DNA of 64,000 bases from NCBI GenBank assembly GCA_903904005.1, contig CAIVAR010000170.1, positions 1-64,000 of the forward strand. Direction: 5' to 3'. Made by a program: the position numbers and the translations under genes. The stretch is from an uncultured Anaeromyxobacter sp. Its GTDB lineage: Bacteria; Myxococcota; Myxococcia; Myxococcales; Anaeromyxobacteraceae. Positions 10,642-17,691 of the stretch are shown piece after piece. Position 1 is the stretch's first letter. Every line of letters begins with the position of its first letter. The notes under the pieces are model-generated. The model worked only from the letters and a program-made list of their open reading frames with translations. It was not told the origin of the DNA and ran no database searches.

Positions 10642-11703
10642 CTAACCGCCGGCGACGCCGGCCGAGACCTCGGCGAGGTCGCGGGCGAAGGCCCGCACGT
10701 CGGCCTCGGTGGTGTCCCAGGAGCACATGAGCCGGGCCCCGCCCCAGCCGATGAAATCGTAGAAGTGCCAGCCGCGGGCGTGCATCGCGTCGCGCACCGC
10801 CGGGGCGAGTGCGAGGAAGATGCTGTTGGCCTGGCGCGGGTAGCGGATCTCGACCCCGGGGATGGCCGAGACGAGGCCGTGGAGCAGCTCGGCCATGGCG
10901 TTCGCGTGGGCGGCGTGGCGCAGCCAGGCTCCCCCCTCGAGCATCCCCACCCAGGGCGCGGCCAGGAAGCGCATCTTCGAGGAGAGCTGCCCGGCCTGCT
11001 TGCACCGGTAGTCGAACTCGCGGGCCAGGTTGCGGTCGAAGAAGACCACCGCGTCCCCCACCGCCATCCCGTTCTTGGTGCCGCCGAAGCAGAGCACGTC
11101 GACCCCGGCCTGCCAGGTGATCTCCTTGGGGGAGCAGCCCAGCGAGGCCACGGCGTTCGCGAAGCGCGCGCCGTCCATGTGGATGCGCAGCTGGTGCGAC
11201 TTGGCCCGGGCCCAGATCGCCTTCAGCTCGTCGGGGCCGTAGACCGTGCCGAGCTCGGTGGCCTGGGTCACGCTCACCACCCGCGGCTTCGGGTAGTGGA
11301 TGTCGGTGCGCCGGCGCACCGCCCAGTCGACCGCATCGGGATCGATCTTCCCGAGCTTGCCGGCGGCGGTGAGGACCTTGGTGCCGTTGGAGAAGAACTC
11401 GGGGGCGCCGCACTCGTCGGTCTCGACGTGGGCCGTCTCGCTGCAGACGATGGAATGGTAGCTCTGGCACATCGAGGCCAGGGCCAGGGAGTTGGCGGCC
11501 GTGCCGTTGAAGACGAAGAAGACCTCGCAGTCGGTCTCGAAGAGCTCGCGGAGGAGATCGGCGGCGCGGGCCGTCCAGGGGTCGTCGCCGTAGGACTGCA
11601 CGTGCCCGGCGTTGGCGCGGGCCATCGCCTCCCAGGCCTCGGGGCAGATCCCCGCGTAGTTGTCGCTCGCGAATTGCCGCCGGCCGTCGGGTGTCGTGCC
11701 CAT
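10642..11703 (-). CDS. ltaE: Low-specificity threonine aldolase (beta-eliminating lyase family)
   Basis: PLP enzyme that cleaves threonine or allo-threonine to glycine and acetaldehyde. It has 353 residues with the fold-type I landmarks: Lys210 in CFGGTKNGM as the PLP Schiff-base lysine, Asp177 in HMDGARFANA, and the N-terminal FASDNYAGICPEAWEAM substrate loop. Length and order match bacterial threonine aldolases. The gene is alone on the minus strand and its stop codon abuts that of the RNA methyltransferase with no gap. Confidence 0.9.
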   Translation of the reverse strand: MGTTPDGRRQFASDNYAGICPEAWEAMARANAGHVQSYGDDPWTARAADLLRELFETDCEVFFVFNGTAANSLALASMCQSYHSIVCSETAHVETDECGAPEFFSNGTKVLTAAGKLGKIDPDAVDWAVRRRTDIHYPKPRVVSVTQATELGTVYGPDELKAIWARAKSHQLRIHMDGARFANAVASLGCSPKEITWQAGVDVLCFGGTKNGMAVGDAVVFFDRNLAREFDYRCKQAGQLSSKMRFLAAPWVGMLEGGAWLRHAAHANAMAELLHGLVSAIPGVEIRYPRQANSIFLALAPAVRDAMHARGWHFYDFIGWGGARLMCSWDTTEADVRAFARDLAEVSAGVAGG

Positions 11704-11738
11704 GGGCGGCGGATTCTAACCGCGCGCCGCCCGGGGCA

Positions 11739-12233
11739 CTACCCTCCGGCCGAGGGCTTGAGCTGGATGTTGCAGTCGTCGACGGACGTGATCCCCTTCA
11801 GGATCTCCCGGGCCAGCGACGACTTCCCGGCCTGGATGGCGAGCCCGACCACGCTCCCATCGATCTTCGCCCCCTTCGCCTGGATCACCTGGCCGCCCAG
11901 GGAGACGGCGTCCTTGCCGATCCGGGCCCCGGTCTCGACGATGACGTCGCCGCCCAGGGCCACCGCGTCCTGATTGACCTGCGAACCGGTGCGCAGCGTC
12001 ACCGTGCCGCCGACGGCCACCGCCTTCTCCACCACGGCTCCCCCTTCGATGGCGAGATCTCCTTGGAGGACGACGGCGTTCTCCACCCGTTCACCGGACC
12101 GGATGACGAGCGACTCCCCCTTGGCTACGCGGTCGCGGGGGCCGACCTCGACCTTGCACTCGCCGGCGCGGGCGGAGGGTGCGGCGAGGAGGGTGGCGAG
12201 GGTGAGGACGGCGAGGGAAGCGGTTCGGCGCAT
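11739..12233 (-). CDS. Secreted beta-helix-like repeat protein (bactofilin-resembling)
   Basis: A 164-residue protein with a clear signal peptide (MRRTASLAVLTLATLLAAPSARA). The mature part is a run of short repeats of the type GxxVxxDAVxLGGDVxVETGARI, about 17-18 residues each, as in right- or left-handed beta-helices; the pattern recalls bactofilin/polymer-forming cytoskeletal proteins, but this one is exported. It ends in DDCNIQLKPSAGG with a second Cys that could pair with the N-terminal one (GECKVEV). Function unknown. Start ATG at 12233. Confidence 0.7.
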   Translation of the reverse strand: MRRTASLAVLTLATLLAAPSARAGECKVEVGPRDRVAKGESLVIRSGERVENAVVLQGDLAIEGGAVVEKAVAVGGTVTLRTGSQVNQDAVALGGDVIVETGARIGKDAVSLGGQVIQAKGAKIDGSVVGLAIQAGKSSLAREILKGITSVDDCNIQLKPSAGG

Positions 12234-12281
12234 GGTGGGACCTCCAGGGTCCCTCCCCTACGCAGCCCCCGGCCCCCTATT

Positions 12282-12674
12282 TCAGGCCGCCCGCGCCTCG
12301 GCGATGACGGCGCGGACCTGCTCCGGGGTGTAGGGCTTCTGGAGGAGCCAGGTCCCGCCGATGGTGAGGGATGGATCGCTCTCCGCGGTGAACCCGGAGG
12401 AGAGGATGGCCCGTACCGCGGGGTTCACCTCGCGCATGCGGCGCAGCACCTCGCGGCCGTCGACGTCGGGCATCATGACGTCGAGCACGACCAGGTCGAT
12501 CTCCTGCCAGCGGGCGAGGTAGGTGTCGATCGCCTCCTGGCCGCACTCGGCGAGCGTGACGGCGTGTCCGTCCCGCTCCAGGATCCGCTGCAGGGCGCGG
12601 CGCACCACCCGCTCGTCGTCCACGACGAGAACGCGCGCACCGGGGTTCCGGGGAGGAGCGGGGACGTCTGCCAT
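12282..12674 (-). CDS. Stand-alone response-regulator receiver protein
   Basis: A 130-residue CheY-like receiver without an output domain. The acidic pair Asp19-Asp20, phospho-acceptor Asp65 (LVVLDVMMPDVDG), the Ser of ILSSG and Lys112 (LLQKPYTP) are all in place. No kinase gene is adjacent, so its partner is elsewhere. It probably acts by protein-protein contact. Confidence 0.9.
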   Translation of the reverse strand: MADVPAPPRNPGARVLVVDDERVVRRALQRILERDGHAVTLAECGQEAIDTYLARWQEIDLVVLDVMMPDVDGREVLRRMREVNPAVRAILSSGFTAESDPSLTIGGTWLLQKPYTPEQVRAVIAEARAA

Positions 12675-12711
12675 CCGCTCATCGTACGCGTCCGGAGGGC
12701 CATGGCAAACG

Positions 12712-13359
12712 TCACGTCGGGGTGGTGCGGGCCGACGGCCACCCCATCCGGGCGATCCGCCAGGCCGCGTAGGCGAAGGGGGGGGCCGCCAGGACGTCCA
12801 CGGCGTAGTGGACGTGCTGGACGAGCACCAGGAAGGCCACGCTGGCGGTGCAGGCCAGGAAGAAGGCCTTCGCCGCCCTTCCCGGGACGGCCAGGAAGAG
12901 CAGGAACATGGTCGAGGTGTGGCCGGAGAAGAAGAGGTCGCGGGTGAGGGGCTTCGCCGCCCCCCCGAACAGCTGCACGAGTGGGTCCTCGAGGACGATC
13001 ATGCCCGGAGGGGGATCGAGTGGGGTGGCCCACATGACGACGATGCGCAGGAGCGCCATCACCACGTAGGCCTGGACGCCGAGGAGGAGCCGCACCGGCG
13101 TGCGCACGAGCAGGAGGACCGCGAGCAGGATGCCCACGTAGATGAGGGTGAAGACGGGCCAGGTCACGTCCCGGGGGGCGAGGAGCGCCAGCACGGGGTC
13201 GGCGAGGACAGCCCCCGGCCTCCGTTCCACCCACTTCACGAGCGCGGCCAGGGCCGAGAGGGTGACCACGAGCGCGGGCGGGGTGAGGACGGCGCGCCAG
13301 CGGAAGCCGCGGTCGGACCAGGCGCGGCGCCAGGTCGCGTCGAGAGGAAGGGAGCCCAT
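12712..13359 (-). CDS. PAP2-type (sphingomyelin-synthase-like) membrane phosphatase
   Basis: Integral membrane protein of 215 residues with about six helices. The active-site pattern FFSGHTS and later HVHYAVDV (His plus Asp) matches the PAP2_C/sphingomyelin synthase-like branch of phosphatidic acid phosphatases, which transfer or hydrolyse phospho-head groups of lipids. I chose ATG 13359 (MGSLPLDATW) because the longer frame runs through the upstream PilZ gene in another phase. It starts 11 bp after the PilZ gene stops, so the two are probably co-transcribed. Confidence 0.8.
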   Translation of the reverse strand: MGSLPLDATWRRAWSDRGFRWRAVLTPPALVVTLSALAALVKWVERRPGAVLADPVLALLAPRDVTWPVFTLIYVGILLAVLLLVRTPVRLLLGVQAYVVMALLRIVVMWATPLDPPPGMIVLEDPLVQLFGGAAKPLTRDLFFSGHTSTMFLLFLAVPGRAAKAFFLACTASVAFLVLVQHVHYAVDVLAAPPFAYAAWRIARMGWPSARTTPT

Positions 13360-13370
13360 CCGTTCCGCGC

Positions 13371-14372
13371 CTACCTGGGCCCCACCTGGCGGTCGCGGAA
13401 GGCGAGCTCGCCGAGGAGGGCCGAGATCTCCGGATCGCGCGGGGAGAGCTGGAGCCCCCGGCGCAGCAGCCCGATGGCCGTCGAGATCTCCCCCATCGAC
13501 ACGGCGGAGACCGCGAGGTCGAAGCACTCCTGGGCCCCGGGCGAGCGGACCACAGGGGGGCGGGGCGCGGCTGCAGAAACCGGTGCAGCGGAAACCGGTG
13601 CGGCGGGGGCCGGGGCCGGGACCGGCGGAGCCAGCGGCTGCCGCGACGCCGGGACGGGCTCGGCGGGGGCCCGGTCGGGCCGGGCCGCCGCAGATGGCGG
13701 AGGACGCGGGGTCGGAGGGCCGGGCTGCCGTTCCCCGCGCTGGGCCTCGAAGTCGGCAAGTGCCGCCTTCCACTTCCACGCCGGAGCGGCCTCGCCGAGC
13801 GACAGGGTGATCACCCGCTGCTCGAGCAGGGCGAAGATCGTCCGCGCCGCCTGGGCGGCGGTGAAGGGGCCGTTCTGGATGATGTTGGCGATGGTCGTCC
13901 CGTCACCGAGCGCCCTGAGGAGCGCCACCTCGTCGGGTCCGAAGTCGAAGATGAACTGCGGGGGTGGGCGGAGGAACAGCTTCGTCTCCATGGGAAGGCG
14001 CTCCGGCACCTTCCGCATCGTTCCCTCGATGCCCGGCTGGCCGGCCACGAGCTTGCGGAACCAGGCCGCCGGATCGCCGTCGGGTTGCCGGTCGGCGAAG
14101 ACGATCCCGGCCCGGATCCGCCCCTGGTCGGCCACCCAGGCCACCGAGCCGAAGACCGACAGCGGCTGCCCCGCCGGCTCGGCCTCAATGACGAGCCGGG
14201 CGACCTCCCCGACCTTCATGGGGCGAGGGGTGACGATCTGGCAGCCGGTTGCCGAGACGTCGAAGGTCTCGGCGGACCAGCCGGCACCGGCGTGGCTCAC
14301 CACCACGCGGTACTTGGCCCGTACCCGCGGGAACTTCCTCGGATTCTGTACGAACGCCCCGACCGTAGCCAC
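13371..14372 (-). CDS. PilZ domain protein with TPR-like C-terminus
   Basis: A 333-residue cytoplasmic protein. Residues about 10-110 form a PilZ domain, the c-di-GMP receptor fold, with the first binding motif seen as RKFPRVRAKYR and the second as DVSATGCQIV (DxSxxG). A middle region (FDFGPDEVALLRALGDGTTIANII) resembles the DUF4388/PATAN-type modules common in myxobacteria. A Pro/Ala linker of about 60 residues leads to a short TPR-like helix pair (AQECFDLAVSAVSMGEISTAIGLLRRGLQ). Probably a c-di-GMP-responsive adaptor. It is followed by the PAP2-type gene in the same transcript. Confidence 0.82.
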   Translation of the reverse strand: MATVGAFVQNPRKFPRVRAKYRVVVSHAGAGWSAETFDVSATGCQIVTPRPMKVGEVARLVIEAEPAGQPLSVFGSVAWVADQGRIRAGIVFADRQPDGDPAAWFRKLVAGQPGIEGTMRKVPERLPMETKLFLRPPPQFIFDFGPDEVALLRALGDGTTIANIIQNGPFTAAQAARTIFALLEQRVITLSLGEAAPAWKWKAALADFEAQRGERQPGPPTPRPPPSAAARPDRAPAEPVPASRQPLAPPVPAPAPAAPVSAAPVSAAAPRPPVVRSPGAQECFDLAVSAVSMGEISTAIGLLRRGLQLSPRDPEISALLGELAFRDRQVGPR

Positions 14373-14442
14373 GGGACCAGCCCTCCTGTCGGCCCGGACA
14401 CTAACAGGGCGGGGCGGCGCGCCGCCAGGATTCCGGCCCCGG

Positions 14443-14607
14443 CTACCGGCCCGTGCGCAGGGTCTCGAAGAGGAAGACCGTGAAGAGCGCGACCATCATC
14501 ACGGCCACGGTACCGCCCGCGACGAGGCCGCCGATCACCGCGGCTCGCCCCGCCCGAGACCTGGGGAGCGGGATCTCGGTCTTGATGAACCGGCGGGCCG
14601 GACGCAT
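14443..14607 (-). CDS. Small single-pass membrane protein (54 residues)
   Basis: A short frame running from ATG (complement of 14605-14607) to TAG (14443-14445). It encodes a basic N-terminus (MRPARRFIKTEIPLPRSRAGR), one transmembrane helix (AAVIGGLVAGGTVAVMMVALFTVFLF) and a short tail ETLRTGR. Charge distribution and composition look like a real small membrane protein. It lies upstream of the PilZ gene on the same strand with a 70-bp gap. Function unknown. Confidence 0.5.
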   Translation of the reverse strand: MRPARRFIKTEIPLPRSRAGRAAVIGGLVAGGTVAVMMVALFTVFLFETLRTGR

Positions 14608-14667
14608 CCTGCGTTTCTAGCCCGCCCGGCCTTGCCGCGCAGCCCGAAAGTGGCGGCTCCGCCGGGG

Positions 14668-14696
14668 TTGACACCCATCCCCGGGCTCGCCAACCT
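14668..14696 (+). promoter_or_regulatory. Candidate sigma-70 promoter, near-leaderless
   Basis: A perfect -35 TTGACA (14668-14673), a 17-base spacer and a poor -10 CAACCT (14691-14696). The ATG at 14705 would lie at or within a few bases of the transcription start. Confidence 0.35.
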
Positions 14697-14704
14697 CTCG
14701 CGCC

Positions 14705-15601
14705 ATGCCCCTCTTCCGGCGCGCCGACGGGGACCTGGTCCGCGACCTCCCCCCGGTCCGCGGCATCGTCCCGTACCTCATGCGGCGCCGCAACGAGAGC
14801 GCCGTCTACCACGAGTCCCTCTACGACGTCGGCCGCGCCCGCGCCTGGCTCCGGGCCTACAACCGGTCCCACACGGACCGGGCCACCCTCTTCCACCTCG
14901 TCCTCTACGCGTCGACGCGCGCCCTCCACCTCCGGCCCGGCCTGAACCGGTTCACCTCGGGCGGACGGGTCTACCAGCGGCGCGAGGTGGCGATCGCCTT
15001 CGCCGCGAAGAAGGAGATGAAGGACCCGGCCCCGTTCGCCACGGTGAAGCTCCGCTTCGGGGCGGAGGAGTCCTTCGGGGAGACCGTCCGGCGGCTGGCC
15101 GAGTCGGTCGACGAGGGGCGGTTCGCCCCGTCCCGGCGCATCGACCAGGAGGCGGCGCTCCTCATGCGCCTCCCCGGATTCGTGGTGTCGGGGCTCACCA
15201 CCCTGGCCGCCCGGCTGGATCGCTGGAACCTGCTCCCCGGTTTCCTGATGCGGGACGACCCGTTCTTCTCGAGCCTCTTCCTCGCCAACCTGGGCTCGGT
15301 GGGGCTCTCCGACACCTTTCACCACCTGTACGAGTACGGGACGGTGAGCATCTTCGGCGTGGTCGGGAAGGTGCGCCCCACCGTGGTCCCGGTCCGGGGC
15401 GGAACCGAGGTCCGGGAACTGCTCTCGGTGCGCTGGACCCTCGACGAGCGGGTGAACGACGGCTTCTACGCGGGCCGTTCCCTGTCCATCGCCCAGGACG
15501 TGATCGAGGACCCGGAACGGTACCTCGGCCCGCCCGGCGCGGAGCAGGTGCCCACGCGGGAGGCCTGGGAAGCCCTGCGCGCGCGGCGCGACGAGGGGTA
15601 G
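14705..15601 (+). CDS. 2-oxoacid dehydrogenase acyltransferase (E2)-like domain protein
   Basis: A 298-residue protein made only of a chloramphenicol-acetyltransferase-like E2 catalytic fold; there is no lipoyl domain, E3-binding domain or linker. Recognisable parts are an N-terminal RRNESAVYHE region, LHLVLYASTRALHLRPGLNRF, FSSLFLANLGSVGLSDTFHHLYEYGT and the C-terminal LDERVNDGFYAGR. In true E2 enzymes the last motif is HxxxDG; here the His position is Glu, so ordinary acyl transfer is doubtful. A diheme cytochrome gene follows after 9 bp. Role unknown. Confidence 0.72.
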   Translation: MPLFRRADGDLVRDLPPVRGIVPYLMRRRNESAVYHESLYDVGRARAWLRAYNRSHTDRATLFHLVLYASTRALHLRPGLNRFTSGGRVYQRREVAIAFAAKKEMKDPAPFATVKLRFGAEESFGETVRRLAESVDEGRFAPSRRIDQEAALLMRLPGFVVSGLTTLAARLDRWNLLPGFLMRDDPFFSSLFLANLGSVGLSDTFHHLYEYGTVSIFGVVGKVRPTVVPVRGGTEVRELLSVRWTLDERVNDGFYAGRSLSIAQDVIEDPERYLGPPGAEQVPTREAWEALRARRDEG

Positions 15602-15610
15602 ACTCACGCC

Positions 15611-16504
15611 GTGCGAACCCGCGCCCCGATCCTCCTCGCGCTCTGCGCGGCGCTCGCCGCCTGCGAGCGCCCGCCTCCGGCCACCCGCGGGATCCCGCCC
15701 GCTGCCGAGGCCACGGTCCGGCGCTGGCTCGCCGGAGCCACCCCCGACGACGCCCCCGCCACGCCGCGACCGGCGATGGACCGGGGGTTCCTGGCGCTCG
15801 GCGCCGAGGTCTACCGGCTGCGCTGCATCCCCTGCCACGGCGTGAACGGGAACGGGAAGGGCATCCACGCCGGGCGCCTGACCGTCCCGTCGCGCGACTT
15901 CACCCGGGGTGTCTTCGAGTTCCGCTCCACGCCCACCGGGACCCTCCCCACCGACCTCGACCTCTTCCGCACCGTGTCGCGGGGCGTCCACGGCACCGCC
16001 ATGATCCCCTGGAGCTGGCTCGGCGACGACGAGCGCTGGGCGGTGGTGGAGCACGTGAAGGCCTTCTCCCCCCGTTTCCGGGAGGAGGGGCCCGGGGAGC
16101 CGGTGGCGGTCCCGCCCGTGCCGGCCGAGACGCCGGAGCTCGTGGCGCTGGGCGCGCTCGCCTGGGCCCGGAACGGGTGCGCGAAGTGCCACGGGGAGAC
16201 CGGCGAGGGGGACGGGCCGTCGGCGCCGACGCTGCGCCGCGACGGGGGCGGCCCCATCCGTCCCCTCCCCTTCTCGGGCGGGCGCTTCCTGCGCGGTGGG
16301 TCGCTTCCCGACCTCTGGCTCACCCTCGCCACCGGGCTCGACGGGACGCCCATGCCCTCCTACGCCTCCGTCCCCCGGGACGAGCTCTGGGCGCTCGCCG
16401 CCTGGGTTCGCGCACGGGCCGGCCTGCCCCGGGCCGGCGAATGGGCGCTGCCGCCCGACGCCGACGAGCAGCTCGGCTGGCGCATCGACTTCGCGGAGCG
16501 GTAG
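15611..16504 (+). CDS. Diheme c-type cytochrome lipoprotein
   Basis: A 297-residue exported protein. The signal peptide ends at lipobox ALAAC (Cys18), so it should be anchored in a membrane facing the periplasm. Two cytochrome c domains follow, with CIPCHG at 72-77 and CAKCHG in the second half. Likely Met axial ligands are in GTAMIPW and GTPMPSY. Each domain has the GxGDGP/GNGKGI turn after the haem site. The start is GTG 15611. It sits 9 bp after the E2-like gene. Probable periplasmic electron carrier; partners are not encoded here. Confidence 0.86.
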   Translation: MRTRAPILLALCAALAACERPPPATRGIPPAAEATVRRWLAGATPDDAPATPRPAMDRGFLALGAEVYRLRCIPCHGVNGNGKGIHAGRLTVPSRDFTRGVFEFRSTPTGTLPTDLDLFRTVSRGVHGTAMIPWSWLGDDERWAVVEHVKAFSPRFREEGPGEPVAVPPVPAETPELVALGALAWARNGCAKCHGETGEGDGPSAPTLRRDGGGPIRPLPFSGGRFLRGGSLPDLWLTLATGLDGTPMPSYASVPRDELWALAAWVRARAGLPRAGEWALPPDADEQLGWRIDFAER

Positions 16505-16631
16505 GTCAGCCGTCCTTCCCGGTGGCGCTGGCGATGCACCGGTCGCCCAGGAAGACGTCGCCGAGAAAAAGGAGGGCGCGGTGGGCGCGGCTGACTAGCT
16601 TTCCGGAAACCTTACCGGGAGGGATTCACGA

Positions 16632-17570
16632 ATGCACTTCGTCGCAGCGGGCGCACGCGGCCGAAGGGCCGCCGTCGGCGCTCTCGTCCTGTCCCTGCAG
16701 TTCGCCCCCCTCGACGCGCGCGCGGACGACCCCAAGTTCGCCTACGGCAAGGGGGCCGACCTCGCGAAGCAGCCCGACTGGGCGGCCTCGGTGACGGCCG
16801 GCTTCGGCATGACCACCGGCAACGCCCAGGCGCTCAACTTCTCGGGAGCGGGCAGCGTCGCCCACCGCTTCACGCAGAGCGACCTGCTGGCCTTCGACGC
16901 CATGGTCGCCTTCCAGCGGAGCACCATCCAGACGGCCCAGGATGCCCCGCCCTACGACGGGGTGATCACCCCGGACGAGGTGTACAGCATCACCCAGTCG
17001 GTCTCCGAGGCCTGGGGCACGAAGCTCCGCTACGACCACTTCTTCGACCTCAACGCGGTCTACGGCCTCGCCTTCGCCGGCGGCGACATCCCGGCCGGCA
17101 AGCAGTTCGTGGGCGGCGTCCAGGCCGGCTACTCGCGGGCCCTCTGGAAGACCGCCACCTCCGAGCTCGTCGGCGAGGTGGGGCTCGACTACACCTACCA
17201 GCGCTACGTGGTGGGCAGCCCGAACGCGATCGACATCGCCGCCATCCGCGCCTTCATCGGCTACACCGGCAACCCCAACGCCGACCTCTCCTACAGCGCC
17301 AGCGTCGAGTACCTGGGCAACCTGAACACCGAGAACACCCCCACCGGCCAGGTGGGCGCGTTCGGCGACAACCGTGCGGTGGGGAAGCTCGGCGTGACCT
17401 GGAAGATCTTCGGGGACGGCAGCATGGGCTTCCGGTTCCGGGCGCTCTACGACTCGGCCCCGGCCCCCAGGCCGCCTCCGGCCGGCTTCTCGTGGGCCCC
17501 GGGCTACCAGCCCCTCGCCAACCCGTGGGACACCTTCACCGAGCTCGTTCTCGTCTACAAGCTCATGTGA
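16632..17570 (+). CDS. DUF481 family outer-membrane protein
   Basis: A 312-residue protein with a signal peptide ending near DARA|DDPKF. The mature part is a run of amphipathic beta-strands beginning WAASVTAGFGMTTGNAQALNFSGAGSVAHRFTQSDLLAFDA, which is the DUF481/YdiY (salt-induced outer membrane protein) pattern. The C-terminus ends in alternating hydrophobic residues (FTELVLVYKLM), as in barrel proteins. Function is unproven in the family. A strong intrinsic terminator follows within 30 bp, so it is monocistronic. Confidence 0.8.
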   Translation: MHFVAAGARGRRAAVGALVLSLQFAPLDARADDPKFAYGKGADLAKQPDWAASVTAGFGMTTGNAQALNFSGAGSVAHRFTQSDLLAFDAMVAFQRSTIQTAQDAPPYDGVITPDEVYSITQSVSEAWGTKLRYDHFFDLNAVYGLAFAGGDIPAGKQFVGGVQAGYSRALWKTATSELVGEVGLDYTYQRYVVGSPNAIDIAAIRAFIGYTGNPNADLSYSASVEYLGNLNTENTPTGQVGAFGDNRAVGKLGVTWKIFGDGSMGFRFRALYDSAPAPRPPPAGFSWAPGYQPLANPWDTFTELVLVYKLM

Positions 17571-17596
17571 TCCCTGGCCTTATCGCCGGATCACCG

Positions 17597-17625
17597 CGCC
17601 CGGCCCGTGCCGGGCGTTTTTTTTT
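17597..17625 (+). terminator. Intrinsic terminator
   Basis: CGCCCGGC and GCCGGGCG form an 8-bp perfect stem with a CCGT loop, followed by nine T residues (17617-17625). This is the clearest Rho-independent terminator in the window. Confidence 0.92.
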
Positions 17626-17667
17626 ACACGACCCCGTTGCGTCCGCTGGCGCGTCGCGTCAAGATAT

Positions 17668-17681
17668 TGATTCTTGAATCA
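17668..17681. promoter_or_regulatory. Palindromic operator candidate before the acyl-CoA dehydrogenase
   Basis: TGATTC-TT-GAATCA is a perfect 6-bp inverted repeat ending immediately before the AGGAGG ribosome site (17681-17686) and centred 17 bases from the ATG. It is AT-rich in very GC-rich DNA. A weak promoter (TTGCGT at 17637, AAGATA near 17661) lies just upstream. The position fits a TetR- or FadR-like repressor site; the regulator is not encoded nearby. Confidence 0.45.
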
Positions 17682-17691
17682 GGAGGGGCCC

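Noticed and set aside
12523-16794. A 1423-codon plus-strand frame.
   Set aside because: It crosses several recognised genes on both strands with Arg/Pro/Ala-rich, domain-free sequence.
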